From assembly GCF_009600885.1 (NCBI RefSeq), contig NZ_VCLA01000170.1, forward strand, positions 169,638 through 233,637: a stretch of DNA of 64,000 bases. Reading direction: 5' to 3'. Positions 45,079 to 54,433 of the stretch are shown here, piece by piece. Made by a program: the position numbers and the translations under genes. How positions within the stretch are numbered: the first letter of the stretch is position 1; each line of letters opens with the position of its first letter. This stretch comes from Streptomyces jumonjinensis. Its GTDB lineage: Bacteria > Actinomycetota > Actinomycetes > Streptomycetales > Streptomycetaceae. The notes under the pieces were generated by a model that ran no database searches, was not told the origin of the DNA, and saw nothing but the letters and a program-made list of their open reading frames with translations.

Positions 45079-48000
45079 ATGACGCGATCCGAGCAGCCAG
45101 CCGAGCCGCAGGCGGTCGTGAGCCCCGTCTCAGAGACTCTCCCCGGCTCCGACGACTCCGCCGACGCACTCGCCGCAGACTCCCGGGAACGGGCGCTGCG
45201 CGCGCTGTTGCGGGCGCCCTCGCTCAGAAGGCTCTGGAACGCCCGGGTCGTCGGAGGCGTCGGCGACGCCCTCGCCGTCCTCGTACTCCTGCTGCTGACG
45301 CTCCAGGCCGCGGTCTCGGAAGGCTCCTTCGGCGACGGATACCGCGGCGCCGCCCTCTCCGTGGCCGCCGTGCTCGGCGCGCGGGCGCTCGCGACCGTGC
45401 TCTTCGGAGTCGTACTCCTCGGACCGCTCACCACCCTCACCTCGCCCAAGGGCCCGCTCGACCGCCGCTGGACCATGATCGGCGCGGACGTGCTGCGGCT
45501 GGCGCTGCTCGTCGTGGCCCCGCTCTGGCTCGACTGGACCCCCGCCGACGCGGCCGTGATCCTGCTGGCCACGGTGTTCGCGCTCGGGGCCGCCGAGCGC
45601 GTCTGGGCGATCGCGGCGGAGGGAGCCGCCCCCGCGCTGGTGCCCGCCCCGCCGCTGGAGGGCGCGGCCGTACGCCCGCTGCCCGACCACCTCGACGCGC
45701 TGCGCCGGCTGTGGCTGCGTACCGGATTCGCGGTCGTACCCGTCGCCGCCGCCGTACTGCTCGTCGCCACGCTCGTCGGCAGACTGCTGAGCACCGGAAG
45801 CGAGTGGTTCTCGCTCCACCAGGCGGCTCTCGGCTCGTATGTCGCGGCCGGACTCTTCGCCGCGTCCGTGTCGGTGCTCTACTTCATCGTGCTGCCCGGC
45901 TCGACGACCCCCCGGCCGCGTTCGCCGTTCGAAGGGCTGCGCCGCCCGGCGGCCGGACCCGAGAGCGGGAAGGACGGCCCCGACAAGGGCCGCACCGGCG
46001 GTGTGCCGTTCTTCGTCCTGGCCTGCGCGGCGGTCGCGGGCGCGATCTCCGCCGCGGCTGCCGTCTCCGTACTGCACGCGGTGGACCTCGGCGGCGGCCC
46101 CGCCGCCTTCGCGCTGCTCGTCCTCGCGCTGACCGGCGGCACCGGACTCGGCATCCGGCACGCCGAATCCGTACTGCCCAGCCTGTCGCGCAGGCGGCTG
46201 CTCGCCCTCGCGCTGGCCGTCACCGGGATCGCGCTGCTCGCGATGGGACTGGTGCCGGACACGGCCACCGTCCTGTTCATCGCGCTGCTGGCCGGGTTCT
46301 CGGCGGGGGTCGCGGCGAACACCGGGCACGCGCTCATCGACCAGGAGTCCGAGGCCCCCCGGCGTGCCCGGCTGACCGAGCACCTTCAGGCGGTCGTCAG
46401 GGTCGCCATCGCGCTCGGCGCGCTCGCCGCCCCGCTGCTGGCCGCCGCGATCGGACCGCACCGGCTCGCGGGCGGCGACTTCGTCTTCGCCCACGGCGGC
46501 GCGGCCTTCACCCTGATGCTGGCCGGCGCGCTGCTGCTGCCGGTCGCCGCGGTCGTCCGCGCCAGGACGGACGACCGTTCCGGGGTGCCGCTCCGCCGCG
46601 ATCTGGGCGAGGCGCTGCGCCGGGGCGCGGACCCGGCGCAGGCCGTGGCGCCCACCGGATTCTTCATCGCGCTGGAAGGCGGCGACGGAGCGGGCAAGTC
46701 CACCCAGGCCGAGGCGCTCGCCGAATGGATCCGCAACAAGGGCCATGAGGTCGTCGTCACCCGTGAGCCGGGCGCGACACCGGTCGGCAAGCGGCTGCGG
46801 TCGATCCTGCTGGACGTGTCGTCCGCGGGTCTGTCGAACCGCGCCGAGGCGCTGCTGTACGCGGCCGACCGCGCCGAGCACGTCGGCTCGGTGGTGCGGC
46901 CCGCGCTGGAGCGGGGCGCGGTCGTCATCTCGGATCGCTATATCGACTCCTCGGTGGCCTATCAGGGCGCTGGGCGCGATCTGGCGCCCACGGAGATCGC
47001 CCGGATCTCGCGCTGGGCGACGGACGGTCTCGTACCGCACCTGACGGTGCTGCTGGACGTCTCACCGGAGACGGCGAGGGAGCGCTTCCCGGAGGCGCCG
47101 GACCGGCTGGAGTCGGAGCCGGCGGAGTTCCACCAGCGGGTACGGGCGGGTTTTCTGACGCTGGCCGCGAGCGACCCGGGGCGGTATCTGGTGGTGGACG
47201 CCGGGCAGGAGCCGGAGGCCGTCACCACGGTCGTACGGCATCGGCTGGACCAGATGCTTCCGCTCTCCGCCGCCGAGGTGCGGGCGCGGGAAGAGGCACG
47301 CCGCAAGGCCGAGGAGGAGATCCGGCGCAAGGCGGAGGAAGAGGCCGCGCGCAAGGCCGAGGAGGAGCGTCTGGAGCGGGAGCGCCAGGAGCAGCTCGCC
47401 AAGCTCCGTGCCGAGGAGGAGGCCCGCCGCAAGGCCGAGGAGGAGGCCGCGCGGCAGCGCGAGGCCGAACGGCTCGCGGAGGAGGCCCGGCAGCGGGCTG
47501 AGGAGGAGCGCCGCAAGGCGGAAGAGGAGCGCCGCCGGCGCGAGGCGGAGGAGAAGGCCCGCCAGGAGGAACAGGATCGGCTGCGCCGGCTGGCGGAGGA
47601 GCAGGCCAGGCTGCGGGCGGAGGCCGAGGAGCGCCGCCTGGAGAAGCAGCGCAAGGCCGAGGAGGCGCTGCTGCGGGCCGAGGAGGCCCGCCGGGCCGCG
47701 GCGGAGGCAGCCGCCGCGCGGGCGGCGGCGGAGGCCGAGGTCTCGGCGAACGAGGTGACCGTGCCGACGCCGGTGGTGCGGCCCGAGGATCTGCGGGGCG
47801 GTGCGCCGGAGGGGGCCGCTCCGGACGACGAGGTGACGGTCTCCACGCCGGTGGTCCGTCCGGACGACGAGACGCAGCAGGTGCCGAGGGTGCGGCCGGA
47901 GCAGGAGTCCGGCCCGGCTCCCTCCGCTTCTGGAGCGGGAGCGGGGAACAGGGCTCCGTCCTGGGCTGACTCCGGGGCCGCTGATGAGACGGCGGTGCTG

Positions 48001-48396
48001 CCTCCGGTACGGGACGGCAGGGACGGCGGAGATACCGGGGACGGCAGGGACGGCAGGGACGGCAGGACCGCTGGTTCCGCTTCGGCGGAGGAGACCGCCG
48101 TGCTGCCCCCGGTGCGGGAGGAGCGTCCTGTCGACCGGGTGCCGCCGGGGTTCTTCCGTGACGGGGGCGATGAGCGCGATGGACGTGACGCGTCCGGCGG
48201 GCGTGACGGCGAGTCCCGTCAGCTGGGACCGGACGACCGTACGCGTGAGCTTCCGCAGGTCGACCCCGACACCGGACGTCCACGGCGTCGCTCGGACTGG
48301 GCGGAGGAGACTCCGCTGGACGATCTGCCGACGCTGGCGGATGAACTCCTCGGCCCGCACGACAAGGACGGCAAGGGGCGGCGGGGCGGGCGCTGA
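45079..48396 (+). CDS. tmk: MFS-like membrane domain fused to thymidylate kinase with coiled-coil tail
   Basis: A 1105-aa fusion. Residues ~40-500 form a 10-12-helix MFS-like domain. Residues ~528-735 are a complete dTMP kinase (Walker A FIALEGGDGAGKSTQAEALA, TREPGATPVG, ISDRYIDSSVAYQGAGRD). Residues ~740-890 are an almost uninterrupted Glu/Arg/Ala coiled coil. The rest is a disordered acidic tail with repeated ETAVLPPV and EVTV-TPVVRP motifs. dTMP kinase makes dTDP and is essential; no other tmk is visible. ATG 45079 lies 6 nt after TAGGCT, a leaderless signature. The arrangement topA-tmk fusion-holB is typical for Streptomyces. Confidence 0.93.
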   Translation: MTRSEQPAEPQAVVSPVSETLPGSDDSADALAADSRERALRALLRAPSLRRLWNARVVGGVGDALAVLVLLLLTLQAAVSEGSFGDGYRGAALSVAAVLGARALATVLFGVVLLGPLTTLTSPKGPLDRRWTMIGADVLRLALLVVAPLWLDWTPADAAVILLATVFALGAAERVWAIAAEGAAPALVPAPPLEGAAVRPLPDHLDALRRLWLRTGFAVVPVAAAVLLVATLVGRLLSTGSEWFSLHQAALGSYVAAGLFAASVSVLYFIVLPGSTTPRPRSPFEGLRRPAAGPESGKDGPDKGRTGGVPFFVLACAAVAGAISAAAAVSVLHAVDLGGGPAAFALLVLALTGGTGLGIRHAESVLPSLSRRRLLALALAVTGIALLAMGLVPDTATVLFIALLAGFSAGVAANTGHALIDQESEAPRRARLTEHLQAVVRVAIALGALAAPLLAAAIGPHRLAGGDFVFAHGGAAFTLMLAGALLLPVAAVVRARTDDRSGVPLRRDLGEALRRGADPAQAVAPTGFFIALEGGDGAGKSTQAEALAEWIRNKGHEVVVTREPGATPVGKRLRSILLDVSSAGLSNRAEALLYAADRAEHVGSVVRPALERGAVVISDRYIDSSVAYQGAGRDLAPTEIARISRWATDGLVPHLTVLLDVSPETARERFPEAPDRLESEPAEFHQRVRAGFLTLAASDPGRYLVVDAGQEPEAVTTVVRHRLDQMLPLSAAEVRAREEARRKAEEEIRRKAEEEAARKAEEERLERERQEQLAKLRAEEEARRKAEEEAARQREAERLAEEARQRAEEERRKAEEERRRREAEEKARQEEQDRLRRLAEEQARLRAEAEERRLEKQRKAEEALLRAEEARRAAAEAAAARAAAEAEVSANEVTVPTPVVRPEDLRGGAPEGAAPDDEVTVSTPVVRPDDETQQVPRVRPEQESGPAPSASGAGAGNRAPSWADSGAADETAVLPPVRDGRDGGDTGDGRDGRDGRTAGSASAEETAVLPPVREERPVDRVPPGFFRDGGDERDGRDASGGRDGESRQLGPDDRTRELPQVDPDTGRPRRRSDWAEETPLDDLPTLADELLGPHDKDGKGRRGGR

Positions 48397-48689
48397 GGCA
48401 CGGCGTGGCCGCTGAGGCGTACGGCGGCGGGTTCTGGCGGGGCGGCGGTACGAGCCGTTCGCCGAGCCCGCCCGCTGCGTGTCCTGTGTGGCCTGTGTGG
48501 TCATGGTGGTCCGTGTGGCCTGTGTGGACCCGAGGCGCACCGGATCGTCTGCTGGAATCCCTGCTGGAATCCCCGCCGGAGCCTGTGCCGGGACTTCGTT
48601 GTCAGACCCCTGCCCCACAATGGGAGACCTGGGGAACCCGTGGACGGAATTCCGTAGGCGGACAGCACACAAGGGGCAGGTGACGGCAG

Positions 48690-49895
48690 ATGGCCGTATG
48701 GGACGACCTCGTCGGTCAGGATCGGGTGCAGGCACAGCTCGCCGCCGCCGCACGGGACGCCGACGCCCTCGTCACCGCCGAAGCGAGCGGTGAGCGACCG
48801 CCCGAGGCGTCCAAGATGACGCACGCGTGGCTGTTCACCGGGCCCCCCGGCTCAGGGCGGGCCACCGCCGCCCGGGCGTTCGCCGCCGCGTTGCAGTGCG
48901 TCAGCCCCGACCGGGCGCTCGGCGCCGCCCCGGGCTGCGGGTTCTGCGACGGCTGCCACACCGCGCTCATCGGTACGCACGCCGATGTGCAGGTCGTGCG
49001 TACGGACCTGCTCTCCATCGGCGTCAAGGAGACCCGCGAGCTCGTCCGCCGCGCCCAGCTCTCCCCCGCCGTGGGCCGCTGGCAGGTGATCATCCTGGAG
49101 GACGCCGACCGGCTCACGGAGGGCGCGGGCAATGTTCTGCTGAAGGCCGTCGAGGAGCCCGCGTCCCGTACGGTGTGGCTGCTGTGCGCGCCGTCCCTGG
49201 AGGACGTGCTGCCCACGATCCGTTCCCGCTGCCGCCATCTGACGCTGCGTACGCCCCCGGTCGCGGCCGTCGCCGATGTGCTGATCCGCCGGGACGGCAT
49301 CGAGCCCGGGACCGCCGCCGCCGCCGCGCGGGCCACCCAGGGCCATATCGGCCGGGCCCGTCGGCTCGCCACCGACGAGCGCGCCCGGGCACGGCGGGCC
49401 ACCGTGCTCAAGCTGCCGCTCCGGGTCGATGACGTCGGCGGCTGTCTCAAGGCCGCCCAGGAGCTGATCGACGCCGCCGCTGAGGACGCCAAGCAGGTCG
49501 CCGAGGAGATCGACGCCAAGGAGACCGAGGATCTGAAGACGGCGCTCGGCGCGGCGCAGGGCGGCCGGATGCCGCGCGGCACCGCCGGGGCGATGAAGGA
49601 GCTGGAAGAGCGGCAGAAGCGCCGCAAGACGCGTAGCCAGCGGGACAGCCTGGATCTGGCGCTCAGCGATCTGACCGGGTTCTACCGCGATGTGCTCGCA
49701 CTGCAGCTGGGGTCGTCCGTGGCCATCGCCAATGACGATGTACGGGATGCGCTGGACCGGATCGCCCGCGCCTCCACTCCCGAGCGCACTCTGCGCCGGA
49801 TAGAGGCGGTCATCGCCTGCCGGGGCGCGCTGGAGTCGAATGTGGCTCCGCTGCTGGCGGTGGAGGCGATGACGATGGCGCTGCGCGCGGGCTGA
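48690..49895 (+). CDS. holB: DNA polymerase III delta' subunit
   Basis: A 401-aa clamp-loader subunit of the AAA+ family. GPPGSGRATAARAF (about 51-64) is a Walker A in which Lys is replaced by Arg, as expected for the non-hydrolysing delta' subunit. A zinc module follows (CGFCDGC, about 88-94). The sensor/arginine-finger SRC motif is in TIRSRCRHL (about 174). A charged linker (ELEERQKRRKTRSQRD) precedes the C-terminal collar domain. ATG 48690 has a GGGGCAGG region upstream. The 293-bp gap before it contains TGTGTGGCC-type short repeats and no gene. Confidence 0.94.
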   Translation: MAVWDDLVGQDRVQAQLAAAARDADALVTAEASGERPPEASKMTHAWLFTGPPGSGRATAARAFAAALQCVSPDRALGAAPGCGFCDGCHTALIGTHADVQVVRTDLLSIGVKETRELVRRAQLSPAVGRWQVIILEDADRLTEGAGNVLLKAVEEPASRTVWLLCAPSLEDVLPTIRSRCRHLTLRTPPVAAVADVLIRRDGIEPGTAAAAARATQGHIGRARRLATDERARARRATVLKLPLRVDDVGGCLKAAQELIDAAAEDAKQVAEEIDAKETEDLKTALGAAQGGRMPRGTAGAMKELEERQKRRKTRSQRDSLDLALSDLTGFYRDVLALQLGSSVAIANDDVRDALDRIARASTPERTLRRIEAVIACRGALESNVAPLLAVEAMTMALRAG

Positions 49896-50018
49896 GCGTA
49901 CGAGCCCCAGGGCCCCCGGGTCTCAGGGCCCCAGGGTCTACGGCCGCAGCGGTCCCAGGGCTCCGCGGTCGGGGCTCCGCGGCCAGGGCCTGGCCGCCGG
50001 GGCGCCGGTCCCTGCCCG

Positions 50019-50066
50019 CCCCGGCCCGTACGCGGTGTCACTCGCCCCGGCCCGTACACGGTGTCA
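50019..50066. repeat. Direct repeat of 23 bp upstream of the peptidase gene
   Basis: GCCCCGGCCCGTACRCGGTG plus TCA occurs twice 25 bases apart (50,019 and 50,044), one base different. It is located before the leaderless-type promoter of the secreted peptidase gene. Confidence 0.6.
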
Positions 50067-50135
50067 ACGGCGCGGTTCACCCATCCGGGCGCGGGCGGGC
50101 GTGTCCCGGGCCTGCGGTCCCCTACGCTCCGGGGG

Positions 50136-51701
50136 ATGGACCCAAGGCGCATGTTCCGCAGTTCCGTTCCCGCGGTGGCCGCAGCGGCTCTGCTGGTCTC
50201 CGGCTGTACGGGGGGAGGCGCGGCGTCCAGCGCCTCCGCGTCCACATCGGGCGGCTCCGATTCGGGCAGGGCCGCCGAGCCGGCCGGGCCCGCCGCGGCG
50301 CTGCGGCCGTTCTACGGACAGAAGCTCGCCTGGCGGGGGTGCGAGAGCGCCGGCTTCCAGTGCGCCTCGCTGACGGTCCCGCTCGACTACGGCGAGCCCG
50401 GCGGCCGGACCATCAGGCTGGCGGTCGCCCGTAAGGAGGCCACCACCCCCGCGAAGCGGCTCGGTTCGCTGCTGGTCAACCCGGGCGGTCCGGGGGGCTC
50501 GGCGGTGGGCTATCTCCAGATGTACGCGGGGGTGGGCTACCCCGCCCCCGTCCGCGCCCGTTACGACATGGTCGCCGTCGACCCGCGCGGGGTCGCGGGC
50601 AGCGAGCCGGTGGAGTGTCTCTCGGGGAAGGAGATGGACGAGTACACCCAGATCGACCAGACCCCCGACGGGGCGGCGGAGACGACCCGCCTCGCCGGCT
50701 CCTTCAAGGGCTTCGCGCAGGGATGCGAGAAGCGTTCCGGGAAGGTCCTGCCGTATGTCTCCACGGTGGACGCGGCCCGGGACATGGATGTGCTGCGCGC
50801 CGTGCTCGGCGACGAGAAGCTGACGTATGTGGGCGCTTCGTACGGGACCTTCCTCGGCGCGACCTACGCGGAGCTGTTCCCCCGGCGCACCGGCCGTCTG
50901 GTCCTCGACGGGGCGTTGGACCCCTCGCTCCCCGCCCGGCAGGTCAACCTCGATCAGACGGCGGGCTTCGAGACCGCTTTCCGGTCGTTCGCCGCCGACT
51001 GCGTCAAGGAGCGGGACTGCCCGCTGGGCACCGGGTCCACGGCGGCGGCCGCGGACCGGCTCAAGGAGTTCTTTGCCGGACTGGACTCCCGGCCGGTCGA
51101 CGCCGGCGAGGGCCGGGAGCTGGGCGAGGCGCTGGCGACCACCGGCGTGCTGACCGCGATGTACGACGAAGGGGCGTGGCCCCAGCTGCGGGAGGCCCTG
51201 ACCGCCGCCATGAACGGTGAGGGCACGCCGCTGCTCGCGCTGGCGGACACCTACTACGAACGCGAGGGCGACGGCTCGTACTCGAATCTGATGTACGCGA
51301 ACGCGGCCGTGAACTGCCTCGATCTGCCCGCCGCCTTCAGCGGGCCGAAGGAGGTGGAGGCGGCGGTCCCGGAGTTCGAGAGGGCCTCCCCGGTGTTCGG
51401 CCGGGGGTTCGCGTGGGCGGCGATGAACTGCGCGTACTGGCCGGCCGCCGCGACCGGGAAGCCGCATCGCATCGTGGCGCGGGGCGCGGCTCCGATCCTG
51501 GTCGTGGGCACCACCCGGGATCCCGCGACCCCGTACAAGTGGGCGCGGGCGCTGGCCGGCCAGCTCTCGTCGGGGACGCTGCTGACCTATGACGGCGACG
51601 GCCACACCGCGTATGGGCGCGGCAGCGACTGCATCGACGCCGCGATCAACGCCTATCTGCTGGAAGGCGAGATTCCACCGAAGGGCGAGCGCTGCCGCTG
51701 A
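50136..51701 (+). CDS. Secreted S33-family tripeptidyl aminopeptidase-like lipoprotein
   Basis: A 521-aa exported alpha/beta hydrolase of the SlpD/TAP type. The lipobox LLVSGC ends at Cys 24. NPGGPGGSAVGY (about 118-129) is the oxyanion region. YVGASYGTFLGATYAELFP (about 230) carries the nucleophile Ser. Asp is in GTTRDPATP (about 465) and His in YDGDGHTAYG (about 492). These enzymes cleave N-terminal tripeptides from secreted proteins or process peptides. ATG 50136 lies 7 nt after TACGCT (50,123-50,128). It is convergent with the efflux pump gene, with a 16-bp gap. Confidence 0.9.
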   Translation: MDPRRMFRSSVPAVAAAALLVSGCTGGGAASSASASTSGGSDSGRAAEPAGPAAALRPFYGQKLAWRGCESAGFQCASLTVPLDYGEPGGRTIRLAVARKEATTPAKRLGSLLVNPGGPGGSAVGYLQMYAGVGYPAPVRARYDMVAVDPRGVAGSEPVECLSGKEMDEYTQIDQTPDGAAETTRLAGSFKGFAQGCEKRSGKVLPYVSTVDAARDMDVLRAVLGDEKLTYVGASYGTFLGATYAELFPRRTGRLVLDGALDPSLPARQVNLDQTAGFETAFRSFAADCVKERDCPLGTGSTAAAADRLKEFFAGLDSRPVDAGEGRELGEALATTGVLTAMYDEGAWPQLREALTAAMNGEGTPLLALADTYYEREGDGSYSNLMYANAAVNCLDLPAAFSGPKEVEAAVPEFERASPVFGRGFAWAAMNCAYWPAAATGKPHRIVARGAAPILVVGTTRDPATPYKWARALAGQLSSGTLLTYDGDGHTAYGRGSDCIDAAINAYLLEGEIPPKGERCR

Positions 51702-51717
51702 ACCGGCCCCGCCGGTG

Positions 51718-53241
51718 TCAGTGCCCGGCGATCGCCTTGAAACCGCGCGGTACGAGCCACACCACCAGAAGAGTGACGACGGCGACGATCCCGACCGAGA
51801 CGTACGCGGTGGTCGTCAGCGCGCTGTCGAAGGCGGCCCGGCCGGCCGCCAGGGCCGCGCGGCCCGCGTCGCCGCCCTCGGCCTGCGCCAGTTCGTACGC
51901 GCCTCCGATCGACTCGCGCGCCATCCAGGGCTGTCCGGCCATATGGTCCGCGTACACCGCGGCGTGGATCGAGCCGAGCAGGGCGACTCCGAGACCGACG
52001 CCGAGTTCGTAGCTGGTCTCGGAGACGGCGCCGGCCTGCCCGGCGCGTTCGGCGGGCACGGAGGAGACCAGGACGGACGAGGCGGTGGTGATCGCCAGTC
52101 CGTCGCCGATGCCGAGCGTGATGAAGACGACGGCGATATAGCCGTACGTGGTGGGCTCGGGCGACGGCGCGAGCACCAGGAACCCGGCGACCACCCCGCC
52201 GAGCCCGACCGCCATCACGGTTCTGACCCCGACCCGCTCCATCGCCCAGGGAGCGAGCAGTGAGCCGACGAGCATGGCGAGCGCGGCGGGCAGGGTGCGC
52301 AGTCCGGCCTGTGAGGGCGAGTACCCGTGGACGTACTGGAGCCAGAGCGAGATCAGGAACAGCGCCGCGCCGATGGCGAGCATCGCCATGAGGATGGCGA
52401 GCGCGGCGGCGGTGAAGGCGCGGTTCCGGAACAGCCGCACATCGAGGAGCGGGTCGGACAGGGTGAGCTGGCGGCGTGCGAACAGCGCGAGAACGAGGAT
52501 CCCGGCCGCGAGCACCAGAAAGTCCGCGGGTGCCGGGCTGCCTTTGGCGACATGCTTGATGCCCCAGGCCAGCGCCACGATCCCGACGACGGAGAGCACG
52601 GCGCCGAGGTAGTCGAGCGGCCCGTGCCCGGGGTCTTTGACCTCGGGCAGCAGCAGGACTGCGGCGATGAAGGTGACGACGACGACGGGCACGTTGACCC
52701 AGAAGGCCGCGGACCATCCGTACGCCTCGACGAGCACCCCGCCGACCAGCGGTCCGATGGCGGCTCCGGCCCCGGCGACGGCGGCCCAGATCCCGATGGC
52801 GAGGGCGCGCTCCCGGGCGTCGGCGAAGATGTTCCGGATGAGCGAGAGCGTGGACGGCATGATCATGGCGCCCCCGATCCCGAGCAGCACCCGCCCGCCG
52901 ATCAGCTGCCAGGTGGTCCCGGCGGTCGCGGCGACGACCGACGCCAACCCGAAGATCACGATCCCGCTGACGAAGAGCAGCTTGCGCCCGTAGCGGTCGC
53001 CGACCGCGCCGGTGGTGACGAGAAGGCCGCCGAGGACGAGACCGTAGATGTCGATGATCCACAGTTGATCGAGGGCGCTCGGCTGGAGATCGTCGATGAG
53101 GGAGGGGAGCGCGACATTGAGAATGGTGGCGTCCAGGGCCACCAGCAGCAGGCTGGCGCAGAGCACGGCCAGCATGCCCCAGCGCCCGCGCCCGGGCCAC
53201 TCTTCCACGGCCGGACCCAGGGGGTCGGGGGCTGGAGCCAC
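51718..53241 (-). CDS. MFS drug efflux transporter, DHA2 (EmrB/QacA) family
   Basis: A 507-aa, 14-helix proton-driven exporter. Helix 1 carries ALDATILNVALPSL (the DHA2 signature with Asp in helix 1). Motif A GDRYGRKLLF is in loop 2-3 and motif C-like GIWAAVAGAGAAIGPLVGG in helix 5. It probably exports an antibiotic or dye. No TetR-type repressor gene adjoins it. GTG 53241 follows GAAGGGA. Confidence 0.9.
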   Translation of the reverse strand: MAPAPDPLGPAVEEWPGRGRWGMLAVLCASLLLVALDATILNVALPSLIDDLQPSALDQLWIIDIYGLVLGGLLVTTGAVGDRYGRKLLFVSGIVIFGLASVVAATAGTTWQLIGGRVLLGIGGAMIMPSTLSLIRNIFADARERALAIGIWAAVAGAGAAIGPLVGGVLVEAYGWSAAFWVNVPVVVVTFIAAVLLLPEVKDPGHGPLDYLGAVLSVVGIVALAWGIKHVAKGSPAPADFLVLAAGILVLALFARRQLTLSDPLLDVRLFRNRAFTAAALAILMAMLAIGAALFLISLWLQYVHGYSPSQAGLRTLPAALAMLVGSLLAPWAMERVGVRTVMAVGLGGVVAGFLVLAPSPEPTTYGYIAVVFITLGIGDGLAITTASSVLVSSVPAERAGQAGAVSETSYELGVGLGVALLGSIHAAVYADHMAGQPWMARESIGGAYELAQAEGGDAGRAALAAGRAAFDSALTTTAYVSVGIVAVVTLLVVWLVPRGFKAIAGH

Positions 53242-53438
53242 GGTCCGGTCCCTTCGGGAAGGTGGCTTGAGGTCGTTTTCTCCGCTTGCGGGTAAGTATT
53301 GAGTGATCCGCCCGGCACGGCGAGTCGAGGGCGACACGGAAGCCCGAGGGTGGTGCTGAGCACCTAAAACAACCCTGTAGACTTGGCGCCGCTGCTGATG
53401 CGAACGTGTTCTCGCCAGAACCGGAGTCTCCGCAGCTT

Positions 53439-53512
53439 GCCGCCTTAGCTCAGTTGGCCAGAGCAACGCACTCGTAATGCGTAGGTCTCGGGTTCGAATC
53501 CCGAAGGCGGCT
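53439..53512 (+). tRNA. tRNA-Thr (anticodon CGT)
   Basis: A complete cloverleaf of 74 nt. Acceptor arm is GCCGCCT/AGGCGGC; D arm contains AGCTCAGTTGGCCAGAGC; anticodon stem is ACGCA/TGCGT with loop CTCGTAA (anticodon at 53,473-53,475); T arm has GGTTCGAATC. CCA is not encoded. It reads ACG codons. Such tRNA 3' ends are common integration sites, and the sequence to the right changes to accessory content. Confidence 0.98.
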
Positions 53513-53679
53513 CTGAAGAACCTCAGGACTCACTCGCCGTGACCTGGGGTTTTTCGTTTTTTGGGTGCGGGGGGTCGCACTGTCGGGGTGCCGCGAGATG
53601 GTCTGCGTGAGCGGTGGGGGCTTCGGTCCTACTTCTCGGGCTTCTTCCGTCGGGCCTTCTTCTTGCCCTCGGCCTGGGC

Positions 53680-54330
53680 CTTCTTGGCGTGCCTGGCATT
53701 CCCAGGTCGTCTACTTCCCTTCCGGGGACGTACGCGGCTACAAGATCGCACTCAAGGGCGACATCAACGCCCAAGGGGACCCCATCTGGTTCTCCGACTC
53801 CGAACTCGCCCCGGACCTGTCCTTTCCCAAGATCCGGGAACGTTTGGACACCATCGACTCGGACACCGACAAGCAGCTGAGCCGACGCAGGTCCGACCCG
53901 TGACACCAGACCACCGCCGCGATCGAACGCATCCCCTACCACCTCGACCAAGCCGACGACGAAGCCTCCCAGGCCCAGCTCCACGCCTTTGGCGAAGTCC
54001 TTGATGCCCTCCCCCTCCTTGCGCTCCGGCCGCTGTCACACCACTGGCCGCTCTCGCCCAAGGCCGGCCACCCCAACGGGTCGTGGACCGGTACACCCGT
54101 CGCGTACGTCGTGCCGTTCCCCGCCAAGCGGAGCAGGTCATCGCAGACCCCGTCTTCGACGCTCTCGTCACCGTCCTTTCCGAAGCCGAGACCGCTGGCC
54201 ATGACCCGGATCGGCTGCTGCGGCAGGCCACCGTTCAGCGTGCCCTGGATGACGCCCGCCACCCTGCCCAAGTGCTGATGTGGCGCATCCAGCGCCTCAG
54301 TGCAGGTCAGACATTCAGTAGCCGAGATCG
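53680..54330 (+). pseudogene. Decayed relaxase/mobilisation gene remnant
   Basis: Plus-strand protein-like fragments occur in successive, different frames. 53,690-53,902 reads VRGYKIALKGDINAQGDPIW and on through ELAPDLSFPKIRERL. 53,903-54,080 reads AIERIPYHLDQADDEASQAQ and FGEVLDALP. 54,083-54,300 reads ADPVFDALVTVLSEAETAGHDPDRLL with VLMWRIQRL. These resemble C-terminal parts of Streptomyces conjugative relaxase-type proteins; the family call is from memory of their style and is the weaker part. Frame changes and stops show it is not functional. The 53,513-53,679 and 54,331-54,433 flanks hold nothing recognisable. Confidence 0.5.
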
Positions 54331-54433
54331 TGTAGCGCAGATTCGTAGTAACGCCCTACCAATTACCAGCGTTGGGACTCATACAGCAGAGTTCACGCCT
54401 CCCCAGTCCTCGGCGCTCGGCCGCCGACGCTGA

